Of a stretch of 64,000 nucleotides of DNA, positions 1-13,800 are shown piece by piece. The notes beneath the pieces were generated by a model that saw only the letters and a program-made list of their open reading frames with translations, ran no database searches and had not been told where the DNA came from. This DNA comes from Drosophila persimilis (lineage: Eukaryota > Arthropoda > Insecta > Diptera > Drosophilidae), in contig NW_020825289.1 in the NCBI RefSeq assembly GCF_003286085.1, positions 21,602,001-21,666,000 of the forward strand. Reading direction: 5' to 3'. Within the stretch, counting starts at the first letter, position 1. Every line of letters starts with the position of its first letter. A program made the translations under genes and the position numbers.

Positions 1-437
1 GCGCGGTGCTTTGTGCGTTGGAGCCACCCATAGAGTCCCCCATTCCCATTCGCATTTCACTTTTATTTTTTCTGCACCCTCCCGAAGGTCATTGCTATGC
101 GACGCGACTGTCAAATATTTCAAATTCGGTTTATAAATTTAACTTTTTCTTCTGTTTTGTGGCCGTGATAGCGGTGCACTGATTGCCAGTTCTACTGTGA
201 CTCACGACTGATATAGGTTTGCAGGTATTGATTGAATTATCAGTGATATATGCATACATAAATGTCCCAAAGCTCCTTGTTTATAAGAGAGATTACCGAC
301 TGGAATTTCTGGGGGTATACTTAATCTTCATGTTTCTCAGTGATTTGTAATCATCGTTCGATTTCACCTATCAAACACCGATAATTGCTAATTTTGTAGG
401 TTGAATGAAGTACATTAATTAATCTATTTCGATGTGA

Positions 438-586
438 TGCCGATACTTATCGATTTTTTAATCGAATCTTTGGTTCAGTAGTTAAGTCATAGACGAATAG
501 TTCTTATTATGATAATTTATCGATAACCGGATGATGGCTCACTAAATTCTTTAATATCTGAAATACTCCGATCGATAATCGATACA
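438..586. promoter_or_regulatory. Cluster of DRE / BEAF-32-like CGATA motifs
   Basis: Several CGATA or ATCGAT motifs lie within 150 bp, including a perfect TATCGATA (518-525) and a double ATCGATAATCGATA near 570-584. TATCGATA is the DRE bound by Dref, and clustered CGATA is the BEAF-32 pattern. The cluster sits just downstream (minus-strand sense) of a putative exon at 617-673. It could be a promoter or boundary element, or AT-rich chance; no transcript start is visible. Confidence 0.35.
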
Positions 587-616
587 TTTTCTGGAATACA
601 AATTTTGATCACTTAC

Positions 617-673
617 CTTTCAGCTTTTCACGCGCCGTTTCCAGGGCACTCTTTCGTGAGTTTACTGTGGATT
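617..673 (-). CDS. Putative internal coding exon of an unidentified leftward gene
   Basis: On the minus strand a pyrimidine tract ending TTGCTTTCAG precedes 57 nt that end at a consensus donor AAAG|GTAAGTG. Only one of the three frames is open (phase 1 in, phase 1 out). It reads about 19 residues, STVNSRKSALETAREKLK, a charged helix-like segment with normal Drosophila codon use. No start or stop is included, so it would be an internal exon of a gene continuing left of the window, possibly with its 5'UTR near 16.2-16.9 kb. The protein is not recognised. Schnurri maps to the same broad cytological area in D. melanogaster and has large introns, but I cannot tie this peptide to it. A 57-nt open frame can occur by chance, so confidence rests mainly on the two good splice sites. 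Confidence 0.4.
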
Positions 674-2234
674 CTGAAAGCAAGCAACGATTTGTTTCAA
701 TTAATTTCGATTCTTTGGTGAAAATTAAGATTAAGATGTTTTTGCGGGGATGATGGGAAATTACGAGTAATGCAATTTGCTTCAAGATCAAACCTCTGCC
801 GCACCCACGCTCTCACACTGACATTTCATTTGATGACGCCAGAACCGATGGCCGAGCGAAAGCAAAAGAAAATGGGGGAAAATACACAGCACACACCGAC
901 ACACCGACACACCTCCCACCTCCCACATTGAAAATAGAGAATTCTAATGGCGAGCAAACGGATGGATGGGAGGGGCACGGAGGGGCAGCCGAATGTTGCC
1001 AATTTTCATGGGCCATGGAAAAGCCAAAACAGCGTCAGACAGAGGCCATCAAACCATGGGGAAAATTCATTTCCACAAGAATGTTTACAAGCCAATTTTG
1101 TTGCGTTCTTTGCTAAATTTAAAATAGCTGTATCTTTGGGCGGCGCGTGTGTAGGCGTGTGTCTGTGTGTCTGTATTTCGAAGTATTTATGAGAGGATTT
1201 TTCGCGCAGAATAAACGTGAAAAACGCATTTGATGAGTGACTAAAAATAGCCTTCAAAGATCTTTCTTGGGAAACTGTGGCGAAGTTCCCTTTTGGAAGG
1301 CACTATAAATACCGAGTACTTGTTGGAAAACACTCGTTTTGTATGCCAGTACGACGGGTATCTGTTGGGTGACCACACAGGCACTCGAATGACGCACTTT
1401 TCGGGATTGATGATAAGCCACTGGCCGCTGCAGAGTGTGTGGCAATAATAACGAGGAGAAATAATCATATGGAGAGGCAGTGGCGCAGTGGGAATACCCT
1501 AACCGATCTACAACTGTGACCTCCGCTGCTACACCTCCTGTCCGTTGCATGTCGTCCCCCGGAATGGGGGGACCCTCTTCTGGGTAGGGGATCGTATCGA
1601 CTATAAACCAAATGCGATTAAGAGGCGCTCAATGGGGCCGGGGGATTCTTATCAGTATTTGCCATGGTGGAAACACTGAATAGTCAATTCGAGGCGCTGT
1701 CTGGCCGTCCGCTTGGCTCTGGTCGGTCACCGAGACGTTGTAAAGCACTCGGGCTTAATCGCTGCGAGTGGCTGCACTTTGAACGAATCATCGATAAGCC
1801 GTGGCCCCTACACTCCCCCTACACCCTACTCCACCGCCTCCACTACCCCTAGAGACGCCTCGTTGAATCGGAGACGCCTCCAAGTATGCAATGAAAGGTG
1901 CAGAGTTCGAGCAGAACGCCAGAGAGAACGAGAGTTAGATTAGAGCGAGTGAGAGAGGAAAAAACCTGCATGCAAATTAAAGCAGCAACCAGGCAAACAG
2001 CAACCGATGGAGGCAGCTGGCCAACACTGCTCCACTCGACGCGACAGGCAACAGGCAACAGGCAACAGCCAACAGCCAACAGAAGAAACCGCTGCCGTAG
2101 CTTGATGCCAAGTGCAGAAAAGAAGTTGCCCCAGGTAGGCAGCCGAGAAGATGAGAACACGGGTCGGCCTCGATTGCGCACGCATCGGGGCACTGGGGAG
2201 ACACGCCGCTCCACCTCTCTGTGACTCCTTCACC

Positions 2235-2271
2235 TTCTGCTTGGCTCTGGCTCTGGCTCTGGCTCTGGTTT
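2235..2271. repeat. GGCTCT hexamer microsatellite
   Basis: Four to five copies of CTGGCT/GGCTCT are followed by T-rich sequence. It gives stop-free alanine/leucine frames on one strand and GQSQSQ-like frames on the other, which explains the open frames here. Confidence 0.8.
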
Positions 2272-5200
2272 TTGTTTTTTCTTACCACCTGCCGCACTTG
2301 TTTATGGCCGCGACTCGTTGGCGACCAGCTCTGTCTGCTGCTCTTCCCCAAAGCGGAAACATGCACATCCAAGCCCCAACCAGATTGAAATTGGCAATGT
2401 CGTCGCGGTCGTCGTCATCATCCGACCATCCGACCATCCGGCCATCCCGTCTTTTCAGCCTCTTTCTTTGGGGCTTTGGCATTAGCAAAACTGGTTGGGA
2501 GAATGCCTCGCTGCAACCAGTTTATCTGCCCTCTCTTTCTGTGCGGGGAAGCCGCTGCTGTTGCTGTTGCTGTTGTTGTTGCCTTACTAATTGCTGGCTC
2601 GAATGTTTATAGAACAATTAACATTTGCGGCTCATTACGAATACGCTCTCGGCATGAGTTCAGCTCGGAGCTGCTGCCGTTGCTGCTGCTGCCGCTGCTG
2701 ATGCCATCACAGCGATCTACCCGGGCACTGGGGCGTATGAGTAATTTCTAGAGAGGGACAGGTAGGAGGAGCGGAGCCAATAAAATGATTCAGCAATTGC
2801 GCGCTTATTATTTTTCGAGATTTTTTCGATGTAAACAAAATGGGCAATAGGGCAAAGTGTTTCCAGATGATTTTGTTTTTGGGTTTTATTGCAGATTTGC
2901 GATTTATTAGGCGTTAATCCACCCGGCCATACGATAACCTCAGAGTGGATCGTAAAATGGGGACTGTACGCAGATAACTAGGGTACAGTAGGCATAGAAA
3001 ATGACAATGAAAGATGGAACAAAGATGAGGAGAAAGAAGACCGAACATTCTCAATGTCAAAGGAAGATCAGATTGGAGGATAGAAGGCTATTATCATGGG
3101 GAGTCAATGAATTTGTGGAGCCGTTATACGTATTCGTATCCCCATGATTAGAAGATAAGTTTATTGGTCTAAAAATATTTCAAAGCTACGCAAAACCGTT
3201 AATCTATAATCCATCTATTCGAACCCCTATATCTACCCATTTGGATGTACTTTGGCCTCTCGGTTTCTCGGTTTCTGGTATTCTCGTTTTCGTTTTCGAT
3301 TTCATTAGCAATTCACTTCTCTCGTTTTTGTTTTTGTTGGTGACGTATACGGCGGCCTGTTGATTGCGTAATTGCGATGTGGTTTAGTGATTTATTTTCG
3401 CCCAAGTTTTGGCAAATTGTTTCGCTCTGCAATTGCACCCAAAAATAGCATTAACAATAAATTGTTTGTTCTTTGTTTTATAGCAAACAAAGATCTATAC
3501 AAAAAATCGCTAAAAAGCGAAATATGCATTCTGCGCATTTTTTGTTGCTGCCAAATTTTTGCAGCTGCTTGCACATTTTATTGAGACACAAAAAGTATAT
3601 AACAAATTATATTCAAAAGGAGAGAAGTACATATGCAAATATGTGTGTCTGTGTGTGGATATGGATTTGCATACAGGCTCCGTCTCTGGCTCTGACGCTG
3701 GTTTTTGGCCAGCTGTAAGCGTCGGGCTGTGCGACCCACATGGAAATACTTGCTGGAGTAGAAGTACGAGTATGCGAGGAATTCGGCCCCCTCTGTGCGT
3801 GTGGGCCACAAACCCGTGGGGAAGCCTGACATTTGAACAGCTCTGACTGCTCTCAGGGGATGGGGGGAAGGAAAACTAGAGCAGAAGTGCTGAAATTCCT
3901 AGGAGGCGACTCTGGGGAGGGTAGGCGGCGCAACAATGGTTTTGCTATCTGCCATTCAACGCCCCTATCTCTGCGGGAATAAACAGAACTACTAAATGCT
4001 TATGGTATGAGCTTAGAGATGCACAAATTTGATATCTAGATATCAGTTTAATAAGTGATACTAGTCTTTAAACCTTTTAATGGTTTATTTCTGACGAATC
4101 TAAATTAAAAAGCAGCTTGGGGAAAAGCCGGCAATCGAGGAAAAGCCGGACGAGATCTTAAGTGGTGGCGCCCCACAGTTGCGTTTAACAGCTGTCAGAG
4201 AATCTACCGCTAATCTGACACACGTACACATTCATGCATATGTGCTTGTGTTTGCGTTCAGTTGAAAGAGCAGAAAATGAAATGCCAAAACGCTGACATG
4301 GCAATTATCAAAAGTTATTCACTTTTCACTTTTTATGCTCAATTTCCTTTGAATTGTACCCCCACCATATCATAATGCTGCTCCCAATCCCTCTCTGTCT
4401 TTTTCTCTTTCGCTCACACAGCCATAGACACACACATACTATACATACACCTGCACTGCTTTCAATCGTTTCAATTTAACATAAGAGACGGAATTCCCTG
4501 TTAACAGCGCTGTCACTGCTTTCTGTTAACTTTCGCCTGCTTGTTGCTCTCTTGCAGCGCACACACACACATAATCGCTCGCTCTCTTCTCTCTTTCACT
4601 CTTGATTGCTCTTTTATTTTTTCAATTGATTTGTTGTTTTAAGTCGTTTCGTTTTCGTTTCGTTTACCGATTATCATTAGCCGGCGCTCTTTCTCTGCTT
4701 GCTGCTCTGTTTCAATGTTTACTGCTTTGCTTGTTGTTGCTGTTGTTGGTGTCACCTTAATTGCTCGGCTTTTGTTTTAGCCCCCACCATCAGCACGGCA
4801 ATCACTCTGTAGCGATAAGATTTCACGGGTGCTTTTGCCGTTATTATCGTACACACTTCGCACTCGCATTCCCATTTCCAGCAGATAATGATAATCAGAA
4901 GCAGCTCACGGGCAGTGATGGAAAGCAGTTCAGTTCAAGTTCAAAGGGGAATATTTGGGTGGAAAAAAACGTCACAGATGGAATGGAAACGGAGGCTTAA
5001 TAGAATAAAGGTATGTCCCAGTGTATTATATGGTTGGGGCAGCGGTCCTCTAGGAGAGCTCTCAACCGTAATCCCCAGACCTTATCGAGGGATATTCATC
5101 TCGAATGCCATCCCTGGCTGTGCAGAAATTTATCGCGTCCTTCGCTTTCGGTGGAGCACAAACAAAAACAAGAGGAAGAACAATATGTAAAGATTTATTT

Positions 5201-5937
5201 TTCGATCTGCGTGAACATAAATTACGAGAACAACGCACAGTACGAGCCGAAGGTAAAATATGTTGGCTACGTCATAGTCGTGGCAGCACTGTGTCTGTGT
5301 GGGTGTATTTGCAGCCATTCCAAATTTAATATGTACATATATGCGTGTGTGTGTATCTTATATGAAGATACAGGCTCCCAGCGAAACATGAAAGTACGAG
5401 TATCTGTTGCTGTTGCAAAGTTCGAACACCGAAGCATCCTGGCAACGGCAACGGCAACAGCTGCCAACTTTCATGTTCCAACGAGGGGCACAACAAGAAA
5501 AAGGCGCAAAAACGAATGCTGTCTGTCCCGTGTCTGTCCATCTGCCTCTGTGTGTGTGTGCCTCAGTATCTGTGTGAATCCTCAATCAACTTCTTGCTCA
5601 CCTTCTTGTATCTGTATTTGTATCCGAAAGATACAAGTACGTATAGCACTTGCCGCTGCCGCTGCCGCTGCCTTTGCCTTTGCCTTTCTTTTTGGTTATA
5701 TTCTTCCACTTTGAAACTTTGTTCGAGACTGTGCTTCTGCTCGTTCTCTCTCTGTCTCGCTCTGATTGTATCTGCAGCAAGAGCTTGTCGCAAAAACGGG
5801 GCGAGATAGAACCGTCTGTTCGTCAGACTGTCTGTCTGTCTGTGAGTGCGACTGTCTGTCAGTGGGAGAGACTGTGCGTGGAGAGCGGTCTATAAACAGA
5901 ATTCTGAAACTCTGGCGCCTCACCAACGTGCACAACG

Positions 5938-5969
5938 TGCTGTACGCTGTACGCTGTACGCTGTACGTG
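5938..5969. repeat. CTGTACG heptamer tandem repeat
   Basis: About four head-to-tail copies of a CTGTACG unit. No gene is associated. Confidence 0.85.
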
Positions 5970-6643
5970 CCACATTTGTAACGTGACTTCCTCCAATAAA
6001 TGGCCCACAGCAAGCAGCAGAGAGAAAGATGGGAGAGTGGCAAAGCGAACGAGAGACAACTTTACGGCTTCTGTGTCTATAATTTTGTGGCAAGAGTTAG
6101 CTCAGCATTTCTCGCCCTACCACTCCCACTACGAGACACCCTCCCCCCCACACATCTCCTGATTTCACAGGAACTTGTTCATTGTCGTCTATTCCGGGGA
6201 ATCAACATCTACTCGTACTACCGAGTAGCGTAGAACAGAATTCAGTTAGCTGAAAAGCTCTTAAAAAGTTAAGTATTTTGCATGCACAAAGGGAAGTTTT
6301 CCACTTTTTCTTTTCAAGGGAAAAGTACGTATCGGTATAACACTTCATAGGTAGGAGTTGAATACATTTCGAGTGGAATATACTATGTATCCGAATCATA
6401 TTCAATTTCCCTCTATCCATGATTAAATTGCATTTCCAATTGCACCTCCGGTGCGTTTCGCTTTGAAAATACCGCCATCGACCAGACAGCAAGACGACAA
6501 CGTCGCCCGTCGCCAGACGACTGTCGTGGCAGTGGTGGCGGGGGGGTGTCGGCAGAGGTTGGGGATGGATGCATAAAGAATGAGACCGTTTCCATGCTTA
6601 TTGGTCTTTAAGACGGTTTAGCTGTATAGAGCCAGCTGAAGAT

Positions 6644-6906
6644 AAGCAGTCAAACCGCATAATTTGAATAAGATTAAGCAGTGGTAAAGCATAATACAAA
6701 GAGCAAGCAGTGCAGAGGTATAAGAAAAGAATCTGCTGCAAAAAAGAGAAATAAAGAAGCAGTGGTAGATATAAAAGTAATATCAACGAACACGATTAAA
6801 GTGGATTAACCGTGAATGAAAGTGGAACTGCATCAGAACTAAGCAGTAAGAAGCAGTGCTACAGAAGGTGAAGAACGAGCGCTGCAGTATTATAATAGCA
6901 AGCAGT
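6644..6906 (+). repeat. Dispersed cluster of seven AAGCAGT motifs
   Basis: The exact heptamer AAGCAGT starts at 6644, 6676, 6705, 6757, 6841, 6851 and 6900, all on the plus strand and irregularly spaced (10-84 bp). Four copies extend to AAGCAGTGG or AAGCAGTGC. The background is A-rich with few stops. This is not a tandem satellite. It resembles a homotypic binding-site cluster or a motif-rich UTR exon. Confidence 0.75.
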
Positions 6907-9900
6907 GCATCATCAGCGGCATCCCCTCCGCCAGAGGCTAACTTGTCTCCACAAGAGCATGCTCCCTACACTCTGTCTACCTATCCCCATCCCATCTTCA
7001 GGACAGTCCCTTTTGATCTTGGCTTGTTTATTGTCTTGCGCTTTCGGGCGTTGAATGGTGGTCGTTGTCGTGGTTTTGGCCCCTAGGCGTCGACTTCTTC
7101 CAAAAAGGGGACTACCTGACGCAGTCACCTTGTTTGTGCCGCGCCTCCCCACCCCAACTCCGATGCTGCATCATTTTCATATTTATGATACGCATGGACT
7201 GAGGAGGAAGACCATCGTCTTGGAGTGTTTGAACCTGCTTGGGCCCTTTTTGTGAGGCTTTGGTTTTGTTTGTCTTTCGAGGTTTTTTTCTTTTGAGGGC
7301 ACTTAACTTTTTATCGGAAATCACTTTTCGGTATTCTGCGAATTTCCTTTCGACGTTTGTGCAGGAATTTATATTTAATTTTTAACGTAAGGGTTGGAGG
7401 ATGGAAGACAGACAGACCGTATCACGTGTATCCCTGCCAGCACTTGTTCACCCGAATCCGAATCCATGCATATGGTGCATGTGAGGTACATAAGAGTTCC
7501 GTTGTCTTAGCATCTCCCCTGCCGCACATTCATTGCGAAGATTCGAGTCCCCGTGCCACAAATTCACGTGGAAAATTCGAGCACTCCCGCCACACAAATT
7601 CAAGCTCCGCTGTCACATTGATGGGAAAATGCAAAATCAATTTGAATTCGAATTTGAATTTGAATTTCAATTGGAGCGTAACGTTTGCTGAACGGATTGA
7701 TTTTGGCCAGGCTAGAAATTAAATTGATATATGTATGTATGTATATATTGTAGGGGCTGATCATTTATTGATTATTACGATTGATCACACAAGGGACACA
7801 CACATACAGGTGCGGAGGCGGAAGGCAATGAAATTCCAGGAAATTTGGTGCGATAATTTCAAGACTTTCAAGTGTGTATGTGTCTATGCGTGTGAGCGGT
7901 GAGTAAGATAGAGCCCCACCATAAGATGATATAAAACTCGTTTGAAAACAGCACAGTGGGTAAAAGAGAGATAGGGAGAGTGTAGAGCGAGCAGGAATAC
8001 GGGCGATAGAACCACTCAAAAGCGCTCAGGTGATTCATCGGGAAGCCCAAGAACCACCACAGCAGAGCTGTGGAGCCACTGGGCCCCTCACTCAATCGGT
8101 TATCAGCTAATATTCTGGTCAGTTGTGGGAGCGGCCGAAAGATCTTAGCCGCAGCAGCACCCACCCATGGCAGAGAACTATTGGTCTATCAGGGGAATAC
8201 TAAGAATTCGGTTAGAACTTGTTTCTGAATGTGTTCCAGCAAAATTTGCATAATTTGATCTAAAATTGTTTGTGCAAGGGTATCTTGAGGTTCGTTCTGC
8301 GAAGCTCCCTCTCGGATTTAATAAAGCTTTGAGCCCAATCCAAACACACACAGACACACACACAGGCAAAACCGACAGACACCACACACCCAATCGAATG
8401 AGGCCGAAACAGGTTAACACACAGTCTGCCATTTGGGTGCAAGAAGTGTGGTTTTATTAGTGCATTGTAAGGCAAAAAGTTGGCGGCTCTTGGGTGCCCC
8501 CTACCCAAAGCAGTGCAAAAGCAGTGCCAAAGCAGAGCTCGAATCGAATCGCATGGAGTTGAGCCGAGCCGAGCCAAGGTGCGCGCGTGTTTGTCTCTCG
8601 TTGTCTCGGCCTTTGGGACTTTGGATTGCGGAGCTTCCCCCCATAATTCTGTTTCGCTTTTTCTCGGGGATCTTCTGGGGACGGGAAGCAGCACACCAAT
8701 ACCAAAAGACTGCTTTCGAAGATTTGGTTACCCTGTCATCGATCGATTTAGTATATTTTTGTTCTGCTTAACTATGAACAATGGACACTTGATACCCTTT
8801 CAGACCGTTGCACACTTCACAGAGCACAGATCCGTATGTATTTTCTCGTTACAAGAAGAAGAAGACGCTTCCACCTAACCATTGCAAAACATCTGATCGA
8901 AGTCGTAGTACCCTCTGCGAGGGTATACCTCTGTAACAACAACAGCAGCAGCAGCAGCCAAAAGACCCAAAAGCGCTGACGAAGCTGAAATTAAAAGAGA
9001 AACCGGTATGACGTGATGTGATGCCTGCGCTGTGTTTTTCTTTCCTCCCCACTCTATTTGCCTTTCTGTTGTTGCCATATTGTTGCTCTTCTGTTACTCA
9101 GACTCTGATTCTGACTTTGCATATTTCAGCCGCGCTGGTGCTTTTGTTTTTGCTTTTGCCATTGCCATTGCCTTTGCTCTGCCTCTCTCATGCTCTCACG
9201 CTCTGCTTCTCTGATGTGTTTGCTTTTGTAAGCCTATATTCAACACGTTTCTGTGATATCTCGCTCTCGCTCTCGCTCTCTTCGTCTGTGTTTGTGTTCT
9301 TTGCGTAGACAAACAGAAATTAGAAGAAAATAAAACCGAAATGAATACCATAAACAATTTTTATTTTTTTGTTATTTTATTTCTTTTTTTTTTTTTCTTT
9401 TCATTTCTGTCACCACTTGGGGCGACTGTGTGACGCCGCTGCTGCTGCTCTGTTGCTCTGCTGCGTGTCCGTTCATTTTTTTGCCAAAGAATTTTCTTTG
9501 TCTGGCAAGGGGGACCACGGCGGTCCGTGGGGTTTTGGGTGATAAGAATCTATAGAAGTGATGTTTGTTTGTCCAGCTGATACGCATTTCAATTCATTTC
9601 AGATTATGGGAACTGTTGAATCCCATAGAATACCTTTCAAATTGAAGTTTTCGATCGGAACTAGCAATTGCATAGCTTTATTCCTTATCGGAATATCGGA
9701 ACATATTCACAGGCTAGGCACATACATATGTACATATTTTTCATAGAGAACCATTCAATTTCCATGCATTTTGTGGTAAAACAGAATTTCCAGGAACAAA
9801 GAAGTCCGATTTTAAGCGTATTTCCTCTGAAACCCCATGCGTACGAGGGCTTCAGAGCTTTCAGTTTATTGAACACCAAATTGTTGTGTATATTCAACAG

Positions 9901-10749
9901 CTCCGATGATTTGCCCGGCAGATTGCCTGTCCGGCGAGGCGGGAACGCACTGACCGCATTCAGCATTGACCTATGCTGCGCGGAGGGGCCCCGGGGGTGG
10001 AGAGGTTATCAGTGGCTGTCCAAACACACAAGCAGTTCGTTCGATCCAATGCGTACTCAAAAACACAACGAACACCAGTCTGCACTAGTATGTACATACA
10101 TACATACATATGTAGTTGTACTTGTACTTGTATTTTAATTGGAAAGTGAAACCCAATTAGGGACTGAACGATTGGTGCATGAAATATCTGCAGGGCAATC
10201 TTTTGACGATCGATTGGGGAGACTGACTGCCTGCGAAATTCAGGACGAGCACTGACTCATGAGGAAAACCGGCAAGCCGCGAGCCGTGCGCTGAAAATGC
10301 TTAAAAATTAATGAAATTCAAAAAAGTACCTGGAAAATAAGCTGGCCTGCTGGCAATTCATAAATAAATCAACAGCTTTTGCTTAGCCCCATCAGTTTGG
10401 GGATGGATAGGGGTGTTTTTCTAGTCCCCCACCGCCCTCACCTAACGGGGGAATTTCCCCCGAATGCATAGACGAGAAAATGCAACGGAAAGTGGATTTA
10501 TATATATATTTCAAATTACCAGCGAAATATTTTGCTAGCAGCTGTTCCAACATCAGTCACAGGTCCTGGCCAAAGCTATATGCCACCCAAAGGATATGCC
10601 ACTTTTCCCGTAGTGGGGTTAACAGCCCCCAATCCCCAATCGTAGGCCCATTCTCCGGCAATCGAGAGGGAGGGAGAGAGAGAGATACACGAGCAAATTC
10701 CTGCACGTCCTTAGGCAACAAAAACAGAAATTGTATTGGGTTATCCTTG

Positions 10750-10808
10750 CACACACACACACACACACACAAACATAGATACTCTCACACACACACAGAC
10801 ACACACAC
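10750..10808. repeat. CA microsatellite
   Basis: (CA)10 followed by an interruption and a second CA run interspersed with GA. The antisense translation gives long CVCVCV frames that are not genes. Confidence 0.95.
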
Positions 10809-13800
10809 AAAGGAAGAAGGCAAATGGCCTTTCACGGTCGTTGCCGTCACTCACTCGTCGTTGCCTCTGCCTCTGCCTGCTTTGTTGGCGCTGTTGAACA
10901 GTTTTCTGCCCCGGCAACAACAGGAGGCAACATTGGCCATAGCCAACAAGGCCCCTCCACCCCGTCCCCATGCCGTGCCACGACAGGGAAGGTCGGGCCA
11001 AACAGGGGGCCAAGCGCACGTTTCCTTGCATCCGTATCCGTGGCACTCTCCGCCTCACAGCCCCTCTCTTTCGCACACTCGCACACTCCCACACTGCCAC
11101 TCCCCCACTCACTAGCCCACCGCCCCTTTGCACATTCTCCCTGTCTCTGTGGCACGCTGGCTCTTGCCTACTCGTTTGTGTGAAACACGTCTGCCACAGG
11201 GTTGAGGGACATCCGATACCTCGCAATCCTCCACTGGAATATCCCTCAATCCCTCGCTTCAGCAGATGCAGCCCCCTGATGAGGAGGGGCCCTTGTATTA
11301 TTGTATTTGCTGAAATTGAACACAGTTTAATGCAATTTTATTGCAGCTCACAAAAGCCCAAAAGGGAGAGTGGGTTGAGCTAGGAACCTTGTGCAGCATC
11401 AAAACGTACATAATTCTGTTATAATCACGTTCCATTTGAATTTCATGTTGCCACAGGAGCTTCATTCAATTCTATCCTTGCGATGAAACTAGCGGATTAG
11501 AAACGTTTTTTTCCGAAGTTTTAAATAAAAATGTTGCATTTGAAAGCTTAATATTTCCCAGACGGTGAGCAGAAGCTACAAAATGTTGAGGTACGATTTA
11601 TAGCTGCATTTATCAGCTTTTCAGAATAGAATAGTTTATTACCACCAGTTGAAAGACACTCAAGTTATGTGAAGAAAAGAAGGACAACGTTCTAAGAAAA
11701 ATAAAACAAAAAAATATAATTTTTCGGTATTCTTTGTTATTTTTTGATTGGTGATCTTGATCTCGATACTGTGAACTAATGAAGCCTGATCTATCCTCCA
11801 GAAAGAGACCTTCTCACCCAAGGAACACAGATATCCTTCGGGAAGCTGTGATCACAATTTCACACTAGCCTCATCCTTGAGCGTCCCTTATTTACAGGAT
11901 ATCCTATGGTCCAGTCTCCCGTGGCACATTTCTTGAGGATGGGTCGGTTGACTTGGTTTAATGCTCGCTTTTCTGTGGTAACTGCTTGACGATGGAGGAG
12001 CGGCGACGGCGACAACGTCATCATCATCATCATCATCTGGATCATCATTATGAACCCCACAATTCGCATGCCCCTCCTTTCCCCTGTTCGTTCAATGTTC
12101 GTTTTATTATGGTTGAGTGCTGGCACTGGCTCTGGCTCTGCCTCTGCCCCTGCCACAGTCTGCTGCTTCTGCTGCTGCCCCACAAAAATCCAATGTGTGT
12201 GCGCCCGCAAAAGCAAATAAAACTTTATCATTTGGGGAAGCCCTGCGCTTTCATAGACTCTCCCTCTGCACACACACACATGCCACACTCGTTGTATCTG
12301 TGTGTGTCTGATGAAGAGGTTTGGCAACACTCACACACAGATACACGTGTACTTTTTGCACGTTGCCTTGTTTTTCCCCATTTTCCGCTCTGCTCTTAAC
12401 TTTTCCCTTAATTTCTTGTTTTCGTTCTTTTTCTTTCTTTTTTGTTGTTTGTTATTGCTTTGTATACGTATTTTCGCCTCTCTTGCCGTGCCTCTTGCCT
12501 CTTGTGGCAGGTTCTACAGTGGGCGGGGGCGGGGGCGGGGGTGGGGAGTATACAGGTATGGTATGGGGTTTTATTTTGGCTTACTCTCGTAGAATTTTCT
12601 GGGGCCTGGATTTCGTTTCACGTTTATTTATTTATTTTCCTTCCTTTCCAGTTTCCTTTGCCGTTTCTGTTGCTGCCCCCTGTGCCACTCTCCATGGTGC
12701 CTTTCTTGTTTTTGTTGCTCCTTGGCACTTTTGGCCACTCTGTCCTGACCTTTTTAGAGGCCCCAGCGGCCAGCGGGGGAGGGGGGATTTCCTGGGCGTG
12801 GCTGCTGCCTGCAAGCCGAATCGAGCAGCGAGAGAGCAGAGCCAGAGTGGAGGGCGGAAGTGTTTTGTTTATGGCTATGATACGGCCCGGGGGAAAGGGA
12901 AACCCCAGCTTTATGCCACCTGAAGTTCGGGCCCAAAGCTGGCTTTTAAGCGAAAAGAAGTGGAGGCACTTTATTGGTAATTAGGAAAACTCTCCCTCAA
13001 AAAGGATGTTAAATGCGGGAGGGGGGATTAAACATGGCTTGGACTTGGAATTCGTACATTTTACAATAGAACCAATTGCAAAACAATTTGTAATTTAAAC
13101 AGATGTATGTTTTGTTTATTTTCGTACACATTTGTGTTTTTTAATCCGTCTTGTAGTCAAGAAAGATTTAATTTGAGAGAATCCCAACTGAAAATAAAGT
13201 TAATTCCCAGTCAAAGGCGGAGTTTTATGAAAATACAAAACGAAATCAGAGCAATCAGCAAATGGAAATGGTTTCTGGAACAGGACATTGCGGCCACACC
13301 TAGACCTACATACGAGTGTGTGTGTGTATGTGTGTATGTGTGTGGAAAGGAGCTACTTTGTGGCACTCAAGGGCTCTTCACCTTCAACCCTTCCGCCCCA
13401 AAACGACCGTAATGAAAGGCAACCCCACTTTCAAGGAAAAACTATAACAAACTAAAAGCCTTTTTCCATTCGAAATGGAAATGGAAATGGAATGCGGACG
13501 AGCGCAAAAGTCGCCAAAGGGAAAACAGGGAAGCAGAAAAGCAGAAAAGAACAGAAAACAAATGCAGAGATGAAATGAAAATACACAGAAATAAAAGTGT
13601 ATCAAAGGAGAGCAAAGGAGTGCTCCCCCTCCGACCCCCCCGACCGCCAACGACCCCCTCCGACTCTTGGCATTCCCATAAATTATCTGCACAATGGCCA
13701 AGAGGAAAAGAGCCAGGCCAAAGGGAAAACCTCGAGCCAAACCAAATATAACCCAACGGAACGGAACCCAGGAAAAGTCTATTTTAATTCTGACGTAGCT

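Noticed and set aside
5013..5714. 233-codon frame on the plus strand
   Set aside because: Starts from a chance ATG and is dominated by TGTGTG and TTTGCC repeats; no domain.
10480..11226. Long overlapping frames of 161 and 211 codons on both strands
   Set aside because: They consist of CA/CT repeat translation (THTHT, CVCVC) with no conserved part.
12321..12984. 180-200 codon frames on the plus strand
   Set aside because: Pyrimidine-rich, F/L/S/C-only composition in DNA with TTTTCTTTC tracts; no start or splice support.
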